NCBI GenBank assembly: GCA_017938205.1
Contig: JAGBCA010000054.1
Span: 1-33,996 of the forward strand
From: Clostridia bacterium
GTDB taxonomy: Bacteria; Bacillota; Clostridia; Oscillospirales; CAG-272
Reading direction: 5' to 3'
Length of the DNA: 33,996 nucleotides
Shown piece by piece: positions 29,798 to 33,996 of the stretch. The notes beneath the pieces were generated by a model. It was given only the letters and a program-made list of their open reading frames with translations, had not been told where the DNA came from and ran no database searches. Numbering within the stretch: the first letter of the stretch is position 1; every line of letters begins with the position of its first letter. The translations under genes were made by a program, and so were the position numbers.

Positions 29798-32557
29798 ATG
29801 CTCAAACTAAAAAACATACGTAAGGTATATGTGACTGCATCGGAGCGGGTGGAGGCCCTGCGTGACGTATCTCTTTGTTTCCGTAAAAGTGAATTTGTTT
29901 CGATCCTCGGCCCCTCGGGGTGTGGCAAGACCACGCTTCTGAATATCATCGGCGGTCTGGATCACTATACGTCGGGCGATCTCTCGATCAGCGGTAAGAG
30001 CACGCGTGCTTTCCGTGACAGAGACTGGGACGTATACCGCAACCATCGCGTTGGCTTTATCTTCCAGAGCTACAATCTGATTCCGCATCAGACCGTGCTG
30101 GAGAACGTGGAGCTTGCGCTCACGATCGCGGGCGTTTCCAAGGAGGAACGGCGCAGAAGAGCGAGGGAGGCTCTGGACCGCGTAGGGCTTGCGGGAAAGT
30201 ATTATCAGCGCCCCAATCAGCTTTCGGGCGGCCAGTGTCAGCGCGTTGCGATCGCAAGAGCCTTGGTCAACGATCCTGAGATCCTTTTGGCGGATGAGCC
30301 CACGGGCGCGCTCGATACGCAGACCAGCGTGCAGATCATGAATCTGATCCGCGAGATCTCGAAGGAGCGCCTCGTGATCATGGTAACGCACAACCCCGAG
30401 CTTGCGGAGGAATACTCTACGCGTATCATCCGTCTGCTGGACGGCCAGGTGATCGAGGATTCCAATCCCTTCTCCGAGGCGGGCGACCGCATGGAGACCG
30501 CGCTTTACCGTAAATACGAGAAAAAGAAGCGTCGCGGCGGCAGGGAAAGGGCAAAAATGTCCATTTTCACGGCCTTTCGCCTTTCGGCGAAGAACCTGAT
30601 CTCCAAAAAGGGAAGAACGGCGATGGTCGGCTTTGCAGGCTCGATCGGTATCATCGGTATTGCGCTCGTGCTTGCACTCTCCGCGGGCATCAAGGGCTAC
30701 GTTGCCTCCATGCAGGACGATATGCTTTCGGGCAACCCCATCCGCATTATGGAAACGGCGTACGATTTTGAGGCGATCACCGATCTGATGTCCAACATTG
30801 ATTTTGACGAGATCAAGCAGGAGGACGGAAAGGTCTTTATCAACTCCATGCTGGAGTACGTCTCCAAGATGCAGGACGCAACGGATGCCGTGGTGCTGAA
30901 AAACGAGATCACCAAGGAATATATCAAATACGTAACGTCCATGCCGGAGGAATATTATGCGGATATGGTCCTCGGCTACGATATAGATCTTACCAATAAT
31001 ATTTATATTGATTTCGTGGGAGAGGGAAACGAGCACCGTACGCTCTCCATCAGCGCGCTCACCGCGCTTTATACCTCGGTTCTGCAGAGGACCGAGTTCA
31101 AGGATTACGCCGCCTTTATCTCGATGCTCGTGCCGAACTTCAGGCAAGCACCCACCAACGGCTCGTATATCTCGGATCAGTACGATGTGCTGGCAGGTGA
31201 GATCGCAAACGAAAAGGGCGAGATCATGCTCGTTTTGGATTCGGATCGCCGCATTTCGGATCTTTTGCTTGCAAGGCTCGGCTATTATACGCAGGAGCAG
31301 TTTGTGAACATCGTCCACGAGGCGACCGAGAGCGAGAATTTCGATCCCCAAAAATATAAGGAATACTTCACCTACGAGGAGCTTCTCGGCAAGACGATGA
31401 CCTGGTATGCAAACGATGCCGTCCTTCGCCCGAACGAGAATGCGATGACGGCACCGCTCTCTCCCTTTATCTACGATCATTCGGCAGAGGGTGTGACCGA
31501 GGAGGGACTTTCTCTCAAGGTTGTCGGCATTCTTCAGCCCAAGGAGACCATCTCTTACGGATGTATGACCTCCGGCGTGTATTACACCGAGGCGCTGACC
31601 GACTATATGCTGGAAAAGAACGTCGGCTCGAAGATCGTTTCTTACCTGAACGAAACGGAGAAGGAAGCCATCCAGAGCATGACCGTCAACGGCATGAAGA
31701 TGGGTCTTTACTACGATCTTTCGTATAAATATGAAGGCAATTCCTACACCGACACCGTCTTCGTCGGCAGTGACATTTCCTCCTCGCTGATGCTCGGCGG
31801 CATGGGCGCTGCCGGCGGTATGGGAGGCATGGGCAGTGCAGGCGGTGCGGGAGGCGCAGGCGGCACGGGCGGTGCAGGTGGCACGGGCGGTACCGGTGGC
31901 ATGGCCGCAGGCATTCAGCAGATGTACGTGCTTTCGCTTCGCCAGCTCGGCGGCAACGATCTTGCAAACTCCGTTGCCATCTATCCCAACAACTTTGAGA
32001 CCAAGGATCTTGTGACCGACTATCTTGATAAGTGGAACGAGAACGTTGATCTCGTTGTAGATGGAAAAACGCTTACCAAAGACGATCGCTCCGATGTGAC
32101 CTTCACGGATGCTCTGGAGCTCGTGATCGCGATGATCAACACGATGATCGATATTATTTCCTACGCGTTGATCGCCTTTACCTCGATCTCTCTGGTGGTT
32201 TCCACGGTAATGATCGGTATTATCACCTACGTTTCCGTTGTGGAGAGAATCAAGGAGATCGGTGTTATCCGCTCGATCGGCGGTCGTAAGAAGGACGTTT
32301 CCCGCCTCTTCACGGCAGAGACCGTGATCATCGGTCTGCTCTCCGGTCTATTCGGCGTTGCTGTGACCTACGGCGTTTCCGCGATCATCAATATCATTCT
32401 GAAGAACGTGGCAAACATTCCCGCCATTGCAAAGCTGCCGCTCTCACAGGCAGGGCTGATGATCCTGCTCAGCGTGTTCCTCACGCTGATCTCGGGCGTA
32501 TTCCCCGCACGCTCGGCGGCAAAGAAGGATCCCGTTGTGGCCTTGCGCACGGAGTGA
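29798..32557 (+). CDS. MacB-like ABC exporter, ATPase and FtsX permease in one protein
   Basis: A 919-aa fusion. Residues 1-235 are an ABC ATPase of the LolD/MacB type with Walker A GPSGCGKTT (38-46), signature LSGGQ (142-146) and Walker B ILLADEP (162-168). A membrane segment follows near 275-300 (MVGFAGSIGIIGIALVLALS), then a large extracellular domain, then three membrane helices of the FtsX type near 780-910 (VERIKEIGVIRSIGG, GVFPARSAAKKDP). Such proteins move peptides, lipids or drugs outward. A low-complexity Gly-rich block (667-705; GGMG, GGAG and GGTG steps) sits inside the extracellular domain. No membrane-fusion partner, two-component system or peptide gene is adjacent, so cargo is unknown. 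Translation starts at ATG 29798 after AAGGA. Confidence 0.88.
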   Translation: MLKLKNIRKVYVTASERVEALRDVSLCFRKSEFVSILGPSGCGKTTLLNIIGGLDHYTSGDLSISGKSTRAFRDRDWDVYRNHRVGFIFQSYNLIPHQTVLENVELALTIAGVSKEERRRRAREALDRVGLAGKYYQRPNQLSGGQCQRVAIARALVNDPEILLADEPTGALDTQTSVQIMNLIREISKERLVIMVTHNPELAEEYSTRIIRLLDGQVIEDSNPFSEAGDRMETALYRKYEKKKRRGGRERAKMSIFTAFRLSAKNLISKKGRTAMVGFAGSIGIIGIALVLALSAGIKGYVASMQDDMLSGNPIRIMETAYDFEAITDLMSNIDFDEIKQEDGKVFINSMLEYVSKMQDATDAVVLKNEITKEYIKYVTSMPEEYYADMVLGYDIDLTNNIYIDFVGEGNEHRTLSISALTALYTSVLQRTEFKDYAAFISMLVPNFRQAPTNGSYISDQYDVLAGEIANEKGEIMLVLDSDRRISDLLLARLGYYTQEQFVNIVHEATESENFDPQKYKEYFTYEELLGKTMTWYANDAVLRPNENAMTAPLSPFIYDHSAEGVTEEGLSLKVVGILQPKETISYGCMTSGVYYTEALTDYMLEKNVGSKIVSYLNETEKEAIQSMTVNGMKMGLYYDLSYKYEGNSYTDTVFVGSDISSSLMLGGMGAAGGMGGMGSAGGAGGAGGTGGAGGTGGTGGMAAGIQQMYVLSLRQLGGNDLANSVAIYPNNFETKDLVTDYLDKWNENVDLVVDGKTLTKDDRSDVTFTDALELVIAMINTMIDIISYALIAFTSISLVVSTVMIGIITYVSVVERIKEIGVIRSIGGRKKDVSRLFTAETVIIGLLSGLFGVAVTYGVSAIINIILKNVANIPAIAKLPLSQAGLMILLSVFLTLISGVFPARSAAKKDPVVALRTE

Positions 32558-32587
32558 TACACGCACAAAACAATCTCGCATAGATCA

Positions 32588-32628
32588 AAAAAAGGTGCGG
32601 GGCACTGCAGCAAAAGCACGCCCCGCAC
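32588..32628. terminator. Terminator after the ABC exporter
   Basis: GTGCGGGGC (32595-32603) pairs with GCCCCGCAC (32620-32628). The plus strand tail is only TTATTATAT, whereas the other strand has a strong seven-T run (32588-32594), so orientation is uncertain. Confidence 0.6.
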
Positions 32629-32666
32629 TTATTATATAGTAAAGCTCGCAAAGGAAGGTGATCGTT

Positions 32667-33209
32667 TTGAATTTTACGGAAATTGCAAAGGCGCGGCAGT
32701 CCTGCCGTTCCTATGATAAAGAGCGCGAGGTAGAAAAGGAAAAGCTTTCCGCGGTCCTTGAGAGCGCGCGCCTTGCCCCCTCGGCCTGCAACGGCCAGCC
32801 GTATCATATCACGGTTTGTAAGGGCGAAGCCGCCGCAGAGGTGGCAAAGGCCGTGCAGGGCATGGGAATGAATAAGTTTGCTTCGGATGCGAAAATATTG
32901 CTCGTGATCTCCGAGGAGCCGTACGTTGCCTCGGCGGCACTCGGCGCAAAGATCAAGAAAAACGACTATCGCTCCATTGACATCGGCATCCTTTCGGCGT
33001 ATATCACGGCGGAGGCCGCCGCGCAGGGGCTTTCTACCTGCATACTCGGTTGGCTTGACGATGGGAAGATCCGCAAGGTCTGCGGTCTTGACGGCGCTGT
33101 GCGCCTTGTGATCACGCTCGGATACGCAAAAGAGGGCGATCCTCTGCGCGAGAAAAAAAGAAAACCGCTCTCCGCGCTCGTCACCGAGTGCGAAAATGCG
33201 GTTGAATAA
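32667..33209 (+). CDS. Nitroreductase-family FMN oxidoreductase
   Basis: A 180-aa flavoprotein of the nitroreductase superfamily. The FMN-binding start ARQSCRSYDKERE, the segment LAPSACNGQPYHI and the C-terminal ITLGYAKEGDPLREKKRK (conserved phosphate-binding Arg/Lys) are typical. Start is taken as TTG 32667 because GGAAGGTG (32653-32660) is at the right distance; a GTG at 32658 overlaps that site. Such enzymes reduce quinones, nitro compounds or flavins with NAD(P)H. It is 17 bases upstream of the flavin-reductase-family gene, so the two form an operon. Confidence 0.85.
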   Translation: MNFTEIAKARQSCRSYDKEREVEKEKLSAVLESARLAPSACNGQPYHITVCKGEAAAEVAKAVQGMGMNKFASDAKILLVISEEPYVASAALGAKIKKNDYRSIDIGILSAYITAEAAAQGLSTCILGWLDDGKIRKVCGLDGAVRLVITLGYAKEGDPLREKKRKPLSALVTECENAVE

Positions 33210-33226
33210 TATAAAGGAGAAAAAAT

Positions 33227-33790
33227 ATGCGTAAGAATTTTGGAGTAAAGCCTTGGCTTTATCCGATGCCCGTTTTGATCCTTGGAACCTACGGCGAGGA
33301 CGGAACGCCCTGCGCCATGAACGCCGCCTGGGGTGGCATCAGCGAGGAAAACGAGATCTCGGTCTGTATCAGCGAGGATCATAAAACCACGGAAAATCTT
33401 CTGAAAAGCGGCGCATTCACGGTCAGCGTTGCCACGGCGGATACCGTGGTCGCGGCAGACTACGTCGGCATCGTCAGCGGCAATAAGATCACGGATAAGA
33501 TCGCAAAATGCGGGTGGACGGCAGAGAAGAGCACATTCGTCAACGCGCCGCTTTTTAGGGAGCTGCCCTTTGCCTTGGAATGCCGCGTGAAGTCTTATGA
33601 TCCCGAATCCTGCCGCCTCGTCGGTGAGATCGTCAATGTTTCGGCGGATGAGAGCGTTCTTGGTGCGGATGGCAAGATCGACGTAAAGAAGCTCGATCCC
33701 ATCGTTTACGAGCCCGTATCGCACACTTACCTTCGCCTTGGCGAGGTCGTCGGACACGCGTTTTCGGACGGAAAGAGACTTGATCAATAA
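33227..33790 (+). CDS. Flavin reductase-family (FMN-binding split barrel) protein
   Basis: A 187-aa protein of the flavin reductase / DIM6-NTAB family. The opening KPWLYPMPVLILGTYGEDGTPCAMNAAWGG is the FMN-binding split-barrel signature, and KTTENLLKSGAFTVSVAT and YVGIVSGNKITDK are the following strands. It usually reduces or binds FMN and is often an electron-transfer partner. AAGGAG precedes ATG 33227. It pairs with the nitroreductase gene upstream; together they may detoxify redox-active or nitroaromatic compounds. The 5' neighbour is an unrelated ABC exporter. Confidence 0.88.
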   Translation: MRKNFGVKPWLYPMPVLILGTYGEDGTPCAMNAAWGGISEENEISVCISEDHKTTENLLKSGAFTVSVATADTVVAADYVGIVSGNKITDKIAKCGWTAEKSTFVNAPLFRELPFALECRVKSYDPESCRLVGEIVNVSADESVLGADGKIDVKKLDPIVYEPVSHTYLRLGEVVGHAFSDGKRLDQ

Positions 33791-33811
33791 TGCAAAAAAG
33801 GAAGCATCTCA

Positions 33812-33837
33812 GCGTAGTGCCCTTAAGGACACTACGC
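33812..33837 (+). terminator. Hairpin after the flavin reductase gene
   Basis: GCGTAGTG (33812-33819) pairs with CACTACGC (33830-33837), with CCTTAAGG inside. There is no T tail, so it is either a weak terminator or the first unit of the repeat array that follows. Confidence 0.4.
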
Positions 33838-33840
33838 AAC

Positions 33841-33996
33841 TAAGTTTGCCCTTACGGGCAAGTGAAGTTTACTTCGTAAGTGAAGTTATCCTGCGGATAG
33901 TGAAGTTTTGCCTTCGGCAAAGTGGGCAAACTTAACTTCACTCGGTGCGTAAAAGTTGCAAAGCAACTTTGCACGAACTTCACTGCAAAGCAACTT
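33841..33996. repeat. Mini-hairpin repeat array at the right end
   Basis: Successive short hairpins separated by GTGAAG linkers: TTGCCC-TTAC-GGGCAA (33845-33860), TTAC-TTC-GTAA (33869-33879), TATCC-TGC-GGATA (33887-33899) and TTGCC-TTC-GGCAA (33908-33920). AAGTTTGCCC (33842-33851) and GGGCAAACTT (33924-33933) enclose them. AACTTCACT appears inverted after them, and GTTGCAAAGCAAC plus GCAAAGCAACTT close the visible part. The array continues past the window. No protein coding is supported. Confidence 0.8.

Noticed and set aside
33841-33996. Right-end repeats as a CRISPR array
   Set aside because: Units are about 20 bases with changing stems and no constant repeat/variable spacer pattern, and no cas gene is nearby.

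Overview
The window looks like chromosome of an uncultured anaerobic gut-type Clostridia (Bacillota). The reasons are an anaerobic class III ribonucleotide reductase under a tandem NrdR-box promoter, TTGACA/TATAAT promoters with AGGAGG-type ribosome sites, a yybP-ykoY-type leader, and several AraC-controlled, signal-peptide-free glycan-degradation clusters of the kind seen in mucin or plant-glycan users. Most genes are moderately GC-rich. The DUF4143 ATPase (3.9-5.2 kb), the DUF6809-like gene and the barstar gene (11.7-12.1 kb) are visibly more AT-rich and look like later arrivals.

Layout. 0-0.26 kb: a repeat-like end with a 15-bp inverted repeat. 0.26-3.75 kb: a TetR regulator divergent from a P2-type cation ATPase behind a Mn2+-type (yybP-ykoY) leader and terminator. 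3.9-5.5 kb: AAA/DUF4143 ATPase and a small convergent gene. 5.7-10.2 kb (minus): AraC regulator with a PocR sensor, then two near-identical 541-aa GH20 hexosaminidase-like enzymes. 10.4-11.4 kb (plus): divergent Gfo/Idh/MocA oxidoreductase. 11.4-12.1 kb: direct repeats, then a 28-codon ORF coupled to an orphan barstar-family gene. 12.2-14.8 kb: cysteine hydrolase, an unknown alpha-helical-toroid-like protein, and an MGMT-like protein. 14.8-20.1 kb: a catabolic block (GH20 with N-terminal domain, GH99-like/WbsX enzyme, second Gfo/Idh/MocA and a divergent AraC regulator). 20.1-20.27 kb: a partly deleted copy of the 3' end of the 12.8-14.5 kb gene, so direct repeats flank this block. 20.4-25.97 kb: a four-gene minus-strand operon (Gfo/Idh/MocA, neutral-ceramidase-fold protein, NagA-like deacetylase, divergent NagB-like protein) facing an AraC regulator. 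26.1-29.8 kb: dusB and nrdD, with an elaborate nrdD promoter and leader. 29.8-32.6 kb: a MacB-type ABC exporter in one chain with a glycine-rich insert. 32.7-33.8 kb: nitroreductase and flavin reductase. 33.8 kb to the end: a mini-hairpin repeat array running off the window.

How the parts may fit. The three AraC clusters supply cytoplasmic glycosidases (three GH20, one GH99-like), three Gfo/Idh/MocA dehydrogenases and an amino-sugar-like deacetylase/isomerase pair. Together they suggest intracellular breakdown of N-acetylhexosamine-containing oligosaccharides, with an oxidation step. No sugar transporter is present, so import must be encoded elsewhere. The NagB-like and ceramidase-like proteins both lack residues expected for their textbook reactions. 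The operon at 20.4-25.0 kb and the nrdD leader (mutually exclusive hairpins) are therefore the best candidates for undescribed biology. All functions are read from sequence motifs recognised by eye; no database search was run.
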